DNA of 64,000 bases from Sabulicella rubraurantiaca (GTDB lineage: Bacteria; Pseudomonadota; Alphaproteobacteria; Acetobacterales; Acetobacteraceae): positions 124,001 through 188,000 of the forward strand of contig NZ_JAFEUU010000006.1 of assembly GCF_017355885.1 (NCBI RefSeq), read 5' to 3'. Both the position numbers and the translations under genes were made by a program. Under the pieces are notes generated by a model, which was not told where the DNA came from, searched no databases, and saw only the letters and a program-made list of their open reading frames with translations. Positions 7,616 through 15,501 of this stretch are shown here, in pieces (within the stretch, counting starts at the first letter, position 1; every line of letters begins with the position of its first letter).

Positions 7616-8766
7616 ACGAACCCCTCGCCCTCTACATCCACTGGCCCTTTTGCGCCGCCAAGTGCCCGTATTGCGACTTCAACTCGCATGTGCGCGAAGG
7701 CGGCCCGGACCACCCGCGCTTCCGCGCCGCCCTGCTGCGCGAGTTGGCGCACGAGGCGGCGCGGGTGGGGCGGCGTCCCCTCGCTTCCGTGTTCTTCGGC
7801 GGCGGCACACCCTCGCTGATGGAGCCGGAAACCGTGGCGGCGCTTCTGGAGGCGGCGCGCACGCATTTCGACGCCGCGCCCGACATGGAGGTGACACTGG
7901 AAGCCAACCCGACCAGCGTGGAAGCCGGCAAGCTGCACGGCTTCCGCGAGGCGGGGGTGAACCGCCTGTCGCTCGGCGTGCAGAGCCTGGACGAGGAAGC
8001 GCTGCGCTTCCTCGGCCGCCGCCATGATGCGAAGGAGGCAGTGGCGGCGCTGGAGGTGGCGCGCGCCCTGTTCCCGCGCCTGTCCTTTGACCTGATCTAT
8101 GCCCGCCCCGGCCAGGACGAGGCGTCGTGGCGCGCCGAGTTGCGCAAGGCGCTGGCGCTCGCCGCCGACCACCTCTCACTCTACCAGCTGACGATCGAGC
8201 CCGGGACGCGTTTCCACACCGAGCATGCGCGCGGCGCCTTCCGCCTGCCGGAGGATGACGATGCCGCCCGCATGTACGAAGCGACGGCGGAGGAAGCTGC
8301 GCGCTTCGACCTACACGCCTACGAGATCAGCAACTACGCGAAGCCCGGCGCGGAAAGCCGCCACAACCTCGCCTATTGGCGCTATGGCGACTATCTCGGC
8401 ATCGGCGCCGGGGCGCATCAGCGCCTGCTGCTGGATGGCGCCATGCTTGCCACGCGCCGCCACCGCGCGCCGGAGGAGTGGGCCGCGCGTGTCGAGCGCG
8501 ACGGGCATGCGGCGGTGGAGGAAACCGCCCTTTCCCCGCAGGAACGCGGGCGCGAGGCGATGCTGATGGGGTTGCGCCTCGCCGAAGGAGTGGACCCCGC
8601 GCGGGTCGAGCGCCGCGCCGGAACTTCCTTCGCCGAGGTGGTGGACCCCGCCATGCTCTCGGCTCTCGCGGAGGAAGCCCTGCTGGAATGGGAGGGCGGG
8701 CGGCTGCGCGCAACGCCGGAAGGTCGTGCGAGGCTGGACTCCCTGCTGCCGCTGCTGCTACGGTGA
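7612..8766 (+). CDS. hemW: HemW-type radical SAM protein (heme chaperone)
   Basis: A 384-residue radical SAM protein starting at a GTG that overlaps the phnE stop (GTGA). The cluster motif is C14, C18, C21 in CAAKCPYCDFNSH. The residue after Cys-Asp is Phe, as in HemW, not the extra Cys of true coproporphyrinogen dehydrogenase HemN. FFGGGTPSLM, EANPTSVEA, NRLSLGVQSL and YWRYGDYLGIGAGAH are further HemW segments. HemW proteins are now thought to deliver heme to respiratory enzymes, and older annotations call them oxygen-independent coproporphyrinogen oxidase. Confidence 0.9.
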   Translation: MNEPLALYIHWPFCAAKCPYCDFNSHVREGGPDHPRFRAALLRELAHEAARVGRRPLASVFFGGGTPSLMEPETVAALLEAARTHFDAAPDMEVTLEANPTSVEAGKLHGFREAGVNRLSLGVQSLDEEALRFLGRRHDAKEAVAALEVARALFPRLSFDLIYARPGQDEASWRAELRKALALAADHLSLYQLTIEPGTRFHTEHARGAFRLPEDDDAARMYEATAEEAARFDLHAYEISNYAKPGAESRHNLAYWRYGDYLGIGAGAHQRLLLDGAMLATRRHRAPEEWAARVERDGHAAVEETALSPQERGREAMLMGLRLAEGVDPARVERRAGTSFAEVVDPAMLSALAEEALLEWEGGRLRATPEGRARLDSLLPLLLR

Positions 8767-8770
8767 GCCC

Positions 8771-8818
8771 ATGTCCACCATGCGGACCACGCTGCGAATT
8801 ACCCGCCCGGCCGGCTGA
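8771..8818 (+). other. Candidate leader peptide ORF upstream of the ACT-domain gene
   Basis: Fifteen codons, ATG to TGA, reading MSTMRTTLRITRPAG, start 5 bp after the hemW stop. It has four Thr, one Ile and one Leu codon and is followed by three mutually complementary GC-rich segments before the ACT-domain gene. This is the layout of an amino-acid attenuator, but no Shine-Dalgarno is clear and chance ORFs of this size are common, so it is offered only as a candidate. Confidence 0.25.
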
Positions 8819-8821
8819 ACC

Positions 8822-8849
8822 CGCGCCGCGACACGGCGCGTCCGCGCCG
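8822..8849 (+). promoter_or_regulatory. Alternative hairpins (possible attenuator) before the ACT-domain gene
   Basis: The 7-mer CGCGCCG occurs at 8822-8828 and again at 8843-8849, and its exact complement CGGCGCG lies between them at 8834-8840. The middle arm can therefore pair with the first (7 bp, 5-nt loop) or with the last (6 bp, 4-nt loop), but not both. A pyrimidine-rich GTCTTTCCCTT follows. Mutually exclusive hairpins after a short ORF are what attenuators look like; high G+C makes such pairings fairly likely by chance. Confidence 0.3.
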
Positions 8850-8892
8850 TCCGGGTCTTTCCCTTCGCAGCCCGCATCCCAGGACATTCCCC

Positions 8893-9171
8893 ATGACCGA
8901 ATCCGCTCCCGATACCGTCTCCGTGCTTTTCACCCTCCAAGCTGAAGCCGCGCCCGGCATGCTGCCGCGCCTGCTTCAGCCCTTCGCGAAGCGCGACCTC
9001 GTTCCCGACCAAGTGAAGTCGCGCCGCGCCGGCGAGGTGCTGCTGGTGGAACTCGGCATGGACGCCATGCCGGCGAATGAGCTTCACCTCGTGGAAGGCA
9101 ACCTCTCCCAGGTGATCGGCGTGCGGCGCCTTGAGACGATGCGGCGCGCCCGGCTGCGTTCAGCAGCCTGA
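8893..9171 (+). CDS. Small ACT-domain protein (acetolactate synthase small-subunit-like)
   Basis: A 92-residue protein that is little more than one ACT domain. It has a first strand VSVLFTLQAEAAPGMLPRLL, where the PGML turn is the ligand-loop position, a second strand around DQVKSRRAGEVLLVELGM, and a helix ending SQVIGVRRLETM. Layout is like the short regulatory subunit of acetohydroxyacid synthase (IlvM type), which binds branched-chain amino acids. No catalytic subunit gene is in the window, so partner and ligand are inferred. A candidate leader ORF and switchable hairpins precede it. Confidence 0.7.
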   Translation: MTESAPDTVSVLFTLQAEAAPGMLPRLLQPFAKRDLVPDQVKSRRAGEVLLVELGMDAMPANELHLVEGNLSQVIGVRRLETMRRARLRSAA

Positions 9172-9208
9172 TCCGAGCCGGCTGCGCTCGGCAGCCTCAC
9201 GGGACAAA

Positions 9209-9239
9209 GCGCGTTTCCCCCTCTTCGGAGGAAGCGCGC
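9209..9239 (+). promoter_or_regulatory. UUCG-capped hairpin covering the ribosome binding site of the endonuclease III-like gene
   Basis: A long stem: 9209-9216 pairs with 9232-9239 (8 bp, one U-G), a CCC bulge, then CCTC/GAGG closed by a TTCG tetraloop at 9224-9227. The 3' arm contains GGAGGAAG, the only plausible Shine-Dalgarno for the TTG start at 9241. The hairpin could end transcription of the upstream ACT-domain gene, hide the ribosome site, or both. No T-run follows, which favours a translational effect. Confidence 0.45.
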
Positions 9240-9240
9240 C

Positions 9241-9972
9241 TTGACCGACCCCGCCGCCCAATTGCTGGAAGCGCATCGCCGCCTCTGCGCGGAGTTCGGC
9301 TGCCCGCTGTCCTATTTCCACGCGCTGGACCCGTTGGACGAGCTGGTCTCCTCCCTGCTGTCGCACCGCACCCGCAACGCCGACAGCGCCCGCGCCTTTC
9401 GCACGCTGCGAGAGCGCTTCCCCGATTGGGAGGCAGTGCGCGACGCCCCGGTGGAGGAGGTGGAGGACGCCATCGCCGCCTGCACCTGGCCCGAGGCCAA
9501 GGCCCCCGCCCTGCAGCGCACCTTGCACGCGGTGACGGAGCGGCGCGGCGTGCTGGATCTTTCGCACCTCGCTTCCATGACGGCGGAGGAAGCGCGCGAA
9601 TGGCTGCAATCCCTGCCCGGCGTCGGGCCCAAGACCAGCGCGGCCGTGCTGTCCTTCTCGACGATGCGGGGACGTGCCCTGCCGGTGGACAGCCACCATC
9701 ACCGTGTCGCGCAGCGCCTGGGGGTCATCCCGCCGCGCATGGCCGTCGGCCCGTCGCACCGCGTGATGGAGGCGATGCTGCCCGCGGAATGGGGCGCGCA
9801 GGAAGTGTATGACCACCATCAGGTGCTGATGCGCCATGGCCAGAAGACGTGCCATTTCCACGCCCCGGCCTGCGGGCGCTGCGTACTGCTGGATATCTGC
9901 CCCACTGGCCAGTCGCGCCGCGCCAGCCCGTTCACAGCCGAGGCGGAACCGGATTACCCTCCGCCCCCATGA
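9241..9972 (+). CDS. Endonuclease III-like DNA glycosylase/AP lyase
   Basis: A 243-residue HhH-GPD protein from a TTG start. The helix-hairpin-helix LPGVGPKTSAAVL carries the catalytic Lys (K131), the catalytic Asp is D150 in PVDSHHH, and a complete 4Fe-4S loop is formed by C204, C211, C214 and C220 (spacing 6-2-5). It should remove oxidised pyrimidines or related damage in base excision repair. The motif that is LLSAQATD in canonical Nth is LLSHRTRN here, so it may be a divergent member, not the housekeeping enzyme. Its end overlaps the HIT gene by ATGA. Confidence 0.85.
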   Translation: MTDPAAQLLEAHRRLCAEFGCPLSYFHALDPLDELVSSLLSHRTRNADSARAFRTLRERFPDWEAVRDAPVEEVEDAIAACTWPEAKAPALQRTLHAVTERRGVLDLSHLASMTAEEAREWLQSLPGVGPKTSAAVLSFSTMRGRALPVDSHHHRVAQRLGVIPPRMAVGPSHRVMEAMLPAEWGAQEVYDHHQVLMRHGQKTCHFHAPACGRCVLLDICPTGQSRRASPFTAEAEPDYPPPP

Positions 9973-10349
9973 GCGTCTCCGGCCTGCCCCCCTATGACCC
10001 GCAGAACATCTTCGCGCGCATCCTGCGCGGCGAGATCCCGTGCAAGCGCGTCCACGAGGACGAGTTCGCCCTCGCCTTCCACGACATCAACCCGCTGACG
10101 CCGACCCATGTGCTGGTGATTCCCAAGGGCGAATACGTTTCCGCCGCGGATTTTCACGCCAACGCCGGCGACGCGGCCATCGCCGGGTTCTGGCGCGCCG
10201 TGGGGAAGGTGGCGAAGGATCTGGGGCTGGAAGGGAGCGGCTATCGCATCCTGTCCAACATGGGGCCGGATGGCGGGCAGGAAGTGCCGCATTTCCACGT
10301 CCACATCTTTGGCGGCAGGCGGCTGGGCCGCATGATGCCGCGCGAATGA
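9969..10349 (+). CDS. HIT-family (Hint-type) nucleotide hydrolase
   Basis: A 126-residue histidine-triad protein. The catalytic triad motif is HFHVH (H108, H110, H112) followed by IFGGRRLG, and the N-terminus NIFARILRGEIPCKRV and PLTPTHVLVIPK are typical of Hint/PKCI-like AMP-lysine hydrolases. Cytoplasmic; the physiological substrate is usually aminoacyl- or lysyl-adenylates. Its ATG overlaps the preceding stop, and its TGA overlaps the next ATG, both by ATGA. Confidence 0.92.
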   Translation: MSVSGLPPYDPQNIFARILRGEIPCKRVHEDEFALAFHDINPLTPTHVLVIPKGEYVSAADFHANAGDAAIAGFWRAVGKVAKDLGLEGSGYRILSNMGPDGGQEVPHFHVHIFGGRRLGRMMPRE

Positions 10350-11185
10350 GCGAGGAGGCGCGGGCCGCGCTCTCGGCCGCCGGACAATTGCCGGATGCCG
10401 AGCTCGACCTCGCCGAAGTCGCGCTGCAATTCGCGCGCGTGGACGCGCCCGATGCCGACTGGCGCGCGGCGCGCGACCTCCTGTCCCGCATCGCCCGGCG
10501 CGCGGTGGAGGAAGCCTCCGCCGACCCGCGCGCCGATGCGGGCGACACCACGCGCCGCGCCGCCATCCTGTCCCGGCTGCTGCATGGCGAGTTCGGCTTC
10601 GGCGGCGATGCCGAGACCTATGACGACCTGCGCAACGCCAATCTCCTCGCCGTGCTGGAGCGGCGGCGCGGCCTGCCGGTGGCGCTCGGCATCCTCTGGC
10701 TGCACGCGGCGGAGGCGGCGGGCTGGGCAGCGCATGGGGTGGATTTCCCCGGGCATTTCCTGCTGGCGCTGGGACATCCGCGCGGCCAGGTGATCCTGGA
10801 CGTATTCGGCGGCGGTGCGGTGCTCGCCGCGCCGGAGCTGCGCGCCCTGATCAAGCGCATCGAGGGGCCGAAGGCCGAGCTGCGCCCCGGCCTGCTGGTG
10901 CCGATGAGCAAGCGGGGGGTGCTGCTGCGCCTGCAGAACAACATCAAGCTGCGCCGCCTGCGCGCCGGCGACGTGGATGGCGCGCTGCGCTGCACGGAGG
11001 ACATGCTGCGCCTCGCCCCCGACCATGCGGGGCTGTGGCGCGAGGCGGGGCTGATGCAGCACCGGCTGGAACGCATCGGCGCCGCGCTGCAAAGCCTGGA
11101 GCGCGCCCTGGAACTGGAACCACGCGGTGAGGCAGCGCACCGCACCCGCGCCCTGATCGACGAGTTGCGGAACCGGCTGAACTGA
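10346..11185 (+). CDS. SirB1-family protein with transglutaminase-like and TPR regions
   Basis: A 279-residue protein. The N-terminal two thirds match the SirB1/transglut_core2 family (LLHGEFGFGGDAETYDDLRNANLL, RRRGLPVALGILWLHAAE, GVDFPGHFLLAL). The C-terminal part (from about residue 205) has paired helices with TPR spacing (DMLRLAPDHAGLWREAGLM, ALELEPRGEAAHRTRAL). Biochemical function is unproven in the family, and the usual transglutaminase Cys-His-Asp triad is not clearly complete here. Start overlaps the HIT stop by ATGA. Confidence 0.82.
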   Translation: MSEEARAALSAAGQLPDAELDLAEVALQFARVDAPDADWRAARDLLSRIARRAVEEASADPRADAGDTTRRAAILSRLLHGEFGFGGDAETYDDLRNANLLAVLERRRGLPVALGILWLHAAEAAGWAAHGVDFPGHFLLALGHPRGQVILDVFGGGAVLAAPELRALIKRIEGPKAELRPGLLVPMSKRGVLLRLQNNIKLRRLRAGDVDGALRCTEDMLRLAPDHAGLWREAGLMQHRLERIGAALQSLERALELEPRGEAAHRTRALIDELRNRLN

Positions 11186-11207
11186 GGCCGGTTCCGCTTC
11201 GGCTCAG
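11182..11207 (+). terminator. Hairpin over the stop codon of the SirB1-family gene
   Basis: CTGAGGCCG at 11182-11190 pairs with CGGCTCAG at 11200-11207 (8 bp, one bulged base), enclosing the TGA at 11183-11185. It lies between convergent genes. No T-run follows, so it may be a weak or Rho-assisted end. Confidence 0.35.
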
Positions 11208-11275
11208 CCCTCCCGCTGCGCCCGGGTGAAGGCGTCGAAGCGCTGCGGCAGATTGGTAATCTCCGCCCTGCCCGA

Positions 11276-12433
11276 TCAGTCCCGCTGCCAGCGCACGAAG
11301 GCCAGACAGCCCAGCAACAGCGCCGCGACAAAGGTCAGCAGCGCCGCCCCCGCGCCGCCCATCCAGGCCGCAGCACCGGAGATCCATTGCAGCACCGCCG
11401 CGCCGCCGAAGAAGAACATGTTCATGGCCGACAGCGCCCGCCCCGCCTCCTCCTGCCGTACCGAGCCGCGCAGCAAGGAGAAGCACAGAACCTGGAAGGA
11501 GATGGCGAGGCCGAATCCCACCAGCAGCGCCGCGTCCAGCCACACCGGGCCGCGCAGGAACAGCCCCAGCACCAGCAGCGCCGCCACTCCATGGCCCAGC
11601 ACGATCAACCGCCGGACATGCCCGAAATGCGACACCACCCAGCCCGCCAGGGCCGGCCCGGCCACCAGCGCCAGGGTGCAGCCCAGCAGCAGGTGTCCCG
11701 CCTCCAGCCGCTCCAGGCCGCGCACTTCCATCAGCCATGGCCCGCCCCACAACCCGCGCACGCCCAGCACCGCGCCGAAGGACACGAAGGCGATCGCCAT
11801 CAGCCCGCGCAGCCGGGGCGAGGCGGCGATGCGCAGCACCTCCCGCGCATCGCCCAGGATGGAGCGCGCGGCGGTGGTGGCCGGCGCCCATGCGGGGACG
11901 GTCGCGGCCACGGTGCCGACCGCCACTAGTGCGAGGCCGAGGCAGGCCCAGTAGCCGGCGCGCCAGCCTTCCACCTCGATCAGCCAGGCCAAGGGACTCG
12001 CCGTCAGCACCATGCCGCTATTGCCGATGGTCTGGATGATGCCCGACCACAGACCGAAGCGCGGCGCGTCCAGCGAGCGGGCGGCAAAGGTCATCGGGCA
12101 CATCAGCATGCCCGAGCACCCCACGCCGAGCACCACCTGCGCCAGCAGCATGGCAGGCGCGGAGGGGGCCAAAGCCGCCAGCCCCGCCCCCAGCGCCGCG
12201 ATGCCGAGCAGGGTCAGCGCCACGGGCCGCACGCCGTAGCGGTCCAGCGCCACGCCGACCGGGATCATCGCCACGGCGAAGGCGGCGGGAAACGCTCCCG
12301 TGATGGCGGCAAGCTCCTGCGCGGAGACGCCGAGGTCGCGCGACAGCACATCCGCCGCCACGGCGGGCAGGGTGCGGATGGCGTTGGAGAAGACGTGGCC
12401 GAGAGTCAGCGCCAGCAGCGGCAGGACAAACAC
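11276..12433 (-). CDS. MFS transporter
   Basis: A 385-residue major facilitator protein with about 12 hydrophobic segments. The loop 2-3 motif appears as GVALDRYGVRPVAL (G-x-x-x-D-R-x-G), and a central cytoplasmic loop follows TM6. It starts from a GTG only 2 bp after the stop of the flavin dehydrogenase gene, so the two are coupled. A role in exporting or importing the 2-hydroxyacid handled by that enzyme is plausible but only inferred. In the same frame after its stop, 23 more open codons run to a second stop at about 11203. Confidence 0.85.
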   Translation of the reverse strand: MFVLPLLALTLGHVFSNAIRTLPAVAADVLSRDLGVSAQELAAITGAFPAAFAVAMIPVGVALDRYGVRPVALTLLGIAALGAGLAALAPSAPAMLLAQVVLGVGCSGMLMCPMTFAARSLDAPRFGLWSGIIQTIGNSGMVLTASPLAWLIEVEGWRAGYWACLGLALVAVGTVAATVPAWAPATTAARSILGDAREVLRIAASPRLRGLMAIAFVSFGAVLGVRGLWGGPWLMEVRGLERLEAGHLLLGCTLALVAGPALAGWVVSHFGHVRRLIVLGHGVAALLVLGLFLRGPVWLDAALLVGFGLAISFQVLCFSLLRGSVRQEEAGRALSAMNMFFFGGAAVLQWISGAAAWMGGAGAALLTFVAALLLGCLAFVRWQRD

Positions 12434-12435
12434 GC

Positions 12436-13830
12436 TCAGTTCCGGAAGATCTTGCCCGGATTGAGGATGCCCTTCGGGTCCAGCGCCTGCTTGACGCTCC
12501 GCATCACCGCCAGCGCCTCAAGCCCGTGCTCCGCCTCCAGGAATTCGCGCTTGCCGATGCCGACCCCGTGCTCACCGGAGCAGGTGCCGCCCAGCGCCAG
12601 GGCGCGGTGGACGATCTTGCGGTCCAGCTCCCAGGCGCGGTCCAGCGCGGTGGGGTCTTCCTGGTCCACCAGAATCACGGTGTGAAAATTGCCGTCCCCC
12701 ACATGGCCGACGATGGGTGCCGTGAGGCCGCTCGCCTCGATGTCCTCCTTCGCGCCCAAGAGCGCCTCGGCGAGGCGGGAGATGGGCACGCAGACATCGG
12801 TGGCGATGCCGCGATGGTTGGGCTTCAGCGCCACGCAGGCCCAGTAGGCATCGTGCCGCGCCTTCCACAGGCGGTTGCGCGCTTCTGCCTCCCGCGCCCA
12901 GGCGAAGTTGCTGCCGGAATGGTCAGCGGCGATGGCCTGTACCGTCTCCGCCTGCTCCGCCACGCCGGCCTCGGAACCGTGGAACTCCAGGAACAGCGTC
13001 GGAGCGGGCGCCAGCCCCTCCAGCTTGGAGAAGCGGATGCAGGCATCCATCTGCACCTCGTCCAGCAGCTCGATCCGCGCCACGGGCACGCCCACCTGCA
13101 AGGTGGCGATGACGGTGTTGACCGCATCGGCCAGGGTGGGGAACTGGCAGATCGCCGCGCTCATCGCCTCCGGGATGCCGTGCAGCCGCAGCCGGATCCT
13201 GGTGATGACGCCGAGCGTCCCTTCCGAGCCGATGACCAGCCGCGTGAGGTCGTAGCCATTCGCCGCCTTGCGCGCGCGGGAGCCGGTCCAGATCACGCGC
13301 CCATCCGCCAGCACCACTTCCAACTGGAGGACGTTCTCGCGGATCGTGCCGTAGCGCACGGCATTGGTGCCGCTGGCGCGCGTGGCGCACATGCCGCCGA
13401 TGGTGCAGTGGCTGCCGGGGTCCACCGGAAAGAACAGCCCCTGGTCGCGCAGATGGTCGTTCAGCTGCTGCCGCGTGACGCCCGGGCCGATCAGGCAGTC
13501 CATGTCCTCCGCGCTCACCTCCTCGATCGCGTCCATGCGCGACAGGTCGAGCGAGATGCCGCCACGCACCGGGTTCACGTGGCCTTCCAGCGAGGTTCCG
13601 GCGCCGAAGGGCGTCACCGCGACGCCGTGCTGGTGACAGAGCGCGAGGATGCGGCTCACCTCCTCGGTGCTTTCCGCGAAGATGACCGCGTCGGGCATGG
13701 TGGGGGCGGTGGTATCCTCGCCGCGCGCGTGCTGCTGGCGGATCGCGTCGTTCACGCTGAGCCGCTCGCCGAGGAGGGGGCGCAGCGCGGCAATGACGGC
13801 TTCCGCCGGGGACTGGGAAATCTGGGTCAT
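12436..13830 (-). CDS. FAD-linked D-2-hydroxyacid dehydrogenase (GlcD/D-lactate dehydrogenase family)
   Basis: A 464-residue flavoprotein with an N-terminal PCMH-type FAD domain (FAESTEEVSRILALC, VTPFGAGTSLEGH, IGGMCATRASGTNAVRYG, LVIGSEGTLGVIT) and a C-terminal oxidase domain ending GEHGVGIGKREF and LDPKGILNPGKIF. This is the D-lactate dehydrogenase (cytochrome)/glycolate oxidase subunit family, which passes electrons from D-lactate, glycolate or similar acids to the respiratory chain. Start at 13830 has GGAAGGA upstream. It is followed directly by the MFS gene. Confidence 0.9.
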   Translation of the reverse strand: MTQISQSPAEAVIAALRPLLGERLSVNDAIRQQHARGEDTTAPTMPDAVIFAESTEEVSRILALCHQHGVAVTPFGAGTSLEGHVNPVRGGISLDLSRMDAIEEVSAEDMDCLIGPGVTRQQLNDHLRDQGLFFPVDPGSHCTIGGMCATRASGTNAVRYGTIRENVLQLEVVLADGRVIWTGSRARKAANGYDLTRLVIGSEGTLGVITRIRLRLHGIPEAMSAAICQFPTLADAVNTVIATLQVGVPVARIELLDEVQMDACIRFSKLEGLAPAPTLFLEFHGSEAGVAEQAETVQAIAADHSGSNFAWAREAEARNRLWKARHDAYWACVALKPNHRGIATDVCVPISRLAEALLGAKEDIEASGLTAPIVGHVGDGNFHTVILVDQEDPTALDRAWELDRKIVHRALALGGTCSGEHGVGIGKREFLEAEHGLEALAVMRSVKQALDPKGILNPGKIFRN

Positions 13831-14017
13831 GGCGTCCTTCCGGGGCCGCATCATGCCCCCGAAAGCGCCGCGTGGCGACGGGCCGGGTTGCCCTTGCCGC
13901 CCGGTCGTACGCCAGCTTACGGTATCCCCAACCATAACCAGGGAGGACCCGGCGTGCCCATGGCGCGGCGGGATGCGGGGCCCTGCCCGCTCGGAAACGC
14001 CAGGAGACGCCCGGACC

Positions 14018-14980
14018 ATGCTGAAGCGCCGCCAACTCGCCGCCCTCGCCACGCTGCCCCTCGCCGCGCCGGCCTTCGCCCAGGGCGGGTATCCCGACCG
14101 GCCGATCCGCGTGATCGTTCCCTTCCCGGCGGGCGGCGCGACCGACATCTGGGCCCGCCTCGTGACCGAGCCCATGGCCGCCGATCTCGGCCAGCCCATC
14201 GTGATCGACAATCGCGGCGGCGCCGGCGCCATGATCGGCACGGAGGCGGTGGCCCGCGCCGCGCCGGATGGCTACACGCTGCTATTCACCATCTCCTCCT
14301 CCTTCCAGAGCCCGGTGGTGCTGCGCCGCGACCCCTACCGCCTCTCGGACTTCGCGCCGATCGGCAAGATGGGCACCACCTCGCTGGTCTTCTGCGTCGC
14401 CGCCAACCAGCCGCCGCGCACAATGGAGGAGTTCATCAACTACACGCGCGGCAAGTCGCTGAACTATGGCACCTACTCGCCTGGCTCCACCGGTCACGCC
14501 ATGGCGCAGCTTCTCTCCGACACGCACCGTCTCGACATGTCGCCCGTGCACTACCGGGGCGAGGCACCGCTGCTGGCCGACGTGCTGGGCGGGCGCGTCC
14601 CCTGCGCCTTCCATTCCATGACCGGCGCGGGCGAGCATATCCGTTCCGGGCGCGTGCGCCCCCTCGCCGTGCTGGGGCGGGAGCGCATCCCGTCGCTGCC
14701 GCAGGTGCCCACCCTGCTCGAACTCGGGATGATCGAGGATTTCGCGCAGACCGGCTTCCTCGGCATGCTCGGCCCGGCGCGGCTGCCGCAGCCCATCCAT
14801 GCCCGCCTCGCCGAAAGCTACCGCAAGGCGATGGCGCGGCCCGAGGTGGTGTCGCGGCTGCGCGAGATGGACACGATCCCGCAATGGCTCGGCCCGGAGG
14901 AGTTCCGCGCCGACATGGAGCAATACCTGCGCTGGTGGACCGCGCTGGTGGACCGGATGGGGCTGCGGGCGGACGGGTAG
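14018..14980 (+). CDS. Bug/TctC-family extracytoplasmic solute-binding receptor
   Basis: A 320-residue periplasmic receptor with signal peptide (MLKRRQLAALATLPLAAPAFA), then YPDRPIRVIVPFPAGGATDI, VIDNRGGAGAMIGTEAV and LNYGTYSPGSTGHAMAQLL, all standard Bug elements. AGGAG lies about 10 bases before the ATG. It is divergent from the hydroxyacid dehydrogenase gene and is followed after 6 bp by a MarR regulator, so it may serve the catabolic genes around it. Ligand not predictable. Confidence 0.93.
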   Translation: MLKRRQLAALATLPLAAPAFAQGGYPDRPIRVIVPFPAGGATDIWARLVTEPMAADLGQPIVIDNRGGAGAMIGTEAVARAAPDGYTLLFTISSSFQSPVVLRRDPYRLSDFAPIGKMGTTSLVFCVAANQPPRTMEEFINYTRGKSLNYGTYSPGSTGHAMAQLLSDTHRLDMSPVHYRGEAPLLADVLGGRVPCAFHSMTGAGEHIRSGRVRPLAVLGRERIPSLPQVPTLLELGMIEDFAQTGFLGMLGPARLPQPIHARLAESYRKAMARPEVVSRLREMDTIPQWLGPEEFRADMEQYLRWWTALVDRMGLRADG

Positions 14981-14986
14981 GGCACG

Positions 14987-15469
14987 GTGACGGAGGAGGC
15001 AGGGGCGGGGTTCCGCATCGGCTTCCTGGTGCATGACGTGTCGCGGCTGCGCCAGGCGCTGTTCGACGGCGGGATGCGCCCGCACGGGCTGACCCGCGCG
15101 CAATGGTGGATGCTGGTGCAGCTCTCGCGCTCGGCGGACGGGACGATGGCACAATCCGACCTCGCGCGGCTGCTCGGCGTCGGCAAGGTGTCGGTGGGGG
15201 CCACGATCGCGCGGCTGGAGGCGGCGGGCTTCGTGCGCCGCGAGGGCGATGCGTCGGACCGCCGCGTCCGGCGCCTTGCGCTGACTGGGGCGGGGCGGCG
15301 CCTCCAGGCCAAGATGATCGGGCTGCGCGAGGGGCTGAACGACGCCATGACCGCGGGCCTCACGCCGGAGGAGTTGGCCCAAGCCGGGCGGGTGCTGGCG
15401 CGCATGAAGGCCAATCTCAGCGCCGCGCGGCAGGCCAGGCGGGTTCCCCCAATGGAAGAACCGCTCTAG
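14987..15469 (+). CDS. MarR-family transcriptional regulator
   Basis: A 160-residue winged-helix protein starting at GTG 6 bp after the Bug receptor. The DNA-binding part includes LTRAQWWMLVQLS, QSDLARLLGVGKVSVGATIARLEAAGFVRR and the wing DASDRRVRRLALT. The C-terminal helices (TPEELAQAGRVLARMKANL) form the dimer region. MarR proteins usually respond to aromatic or other organic acids. The aldolase gene 32 bp downstream, with its own strong ribosome site, is a likely operon partner or target. Confidence 0.92.
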   Translation: MTEEAGAGFRIGFLVHDVSRLRQALFDGGMRPHGLTRAQWWMLVQLSRSADGTMAQSDLARLLGVGKVSVGATIARLEAAGFVRREGDASDRRVRRLALTGAGRRLQAKMIGLREGLNDAMTAGLTPEELAQAGRVLARMKANLSAARQARRVPPMEEPL

Positions 15470-15501
15470 CCTTCCCCCAGCCCATCCGGAGGAGGAAGCG
15501 C

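Noticed and set aside
11203-11275. 23 in-frame codons after the MFS stop, ending in a second stop
   Set aside because: Could be a gene remnant or readthrough tail, but it is too short to identify and matches no family I know.
13954-14017. GTG/ATG start (13954, 13960) as the true Bug receptor start
   Set aside because: Both are out of frame with the receptor. The ATG at 14018 begins a good signal peptide.
12526-15036. 836-codon plus-strand open frame across the hydroxyacid dehydrogenase and Bug receptor genes
   Set aside because: Its translation is Arg/Ala/His-rich with no domain. It lies antisense to one well-supported gene and out of frame with another, a usual effect of high G+C.
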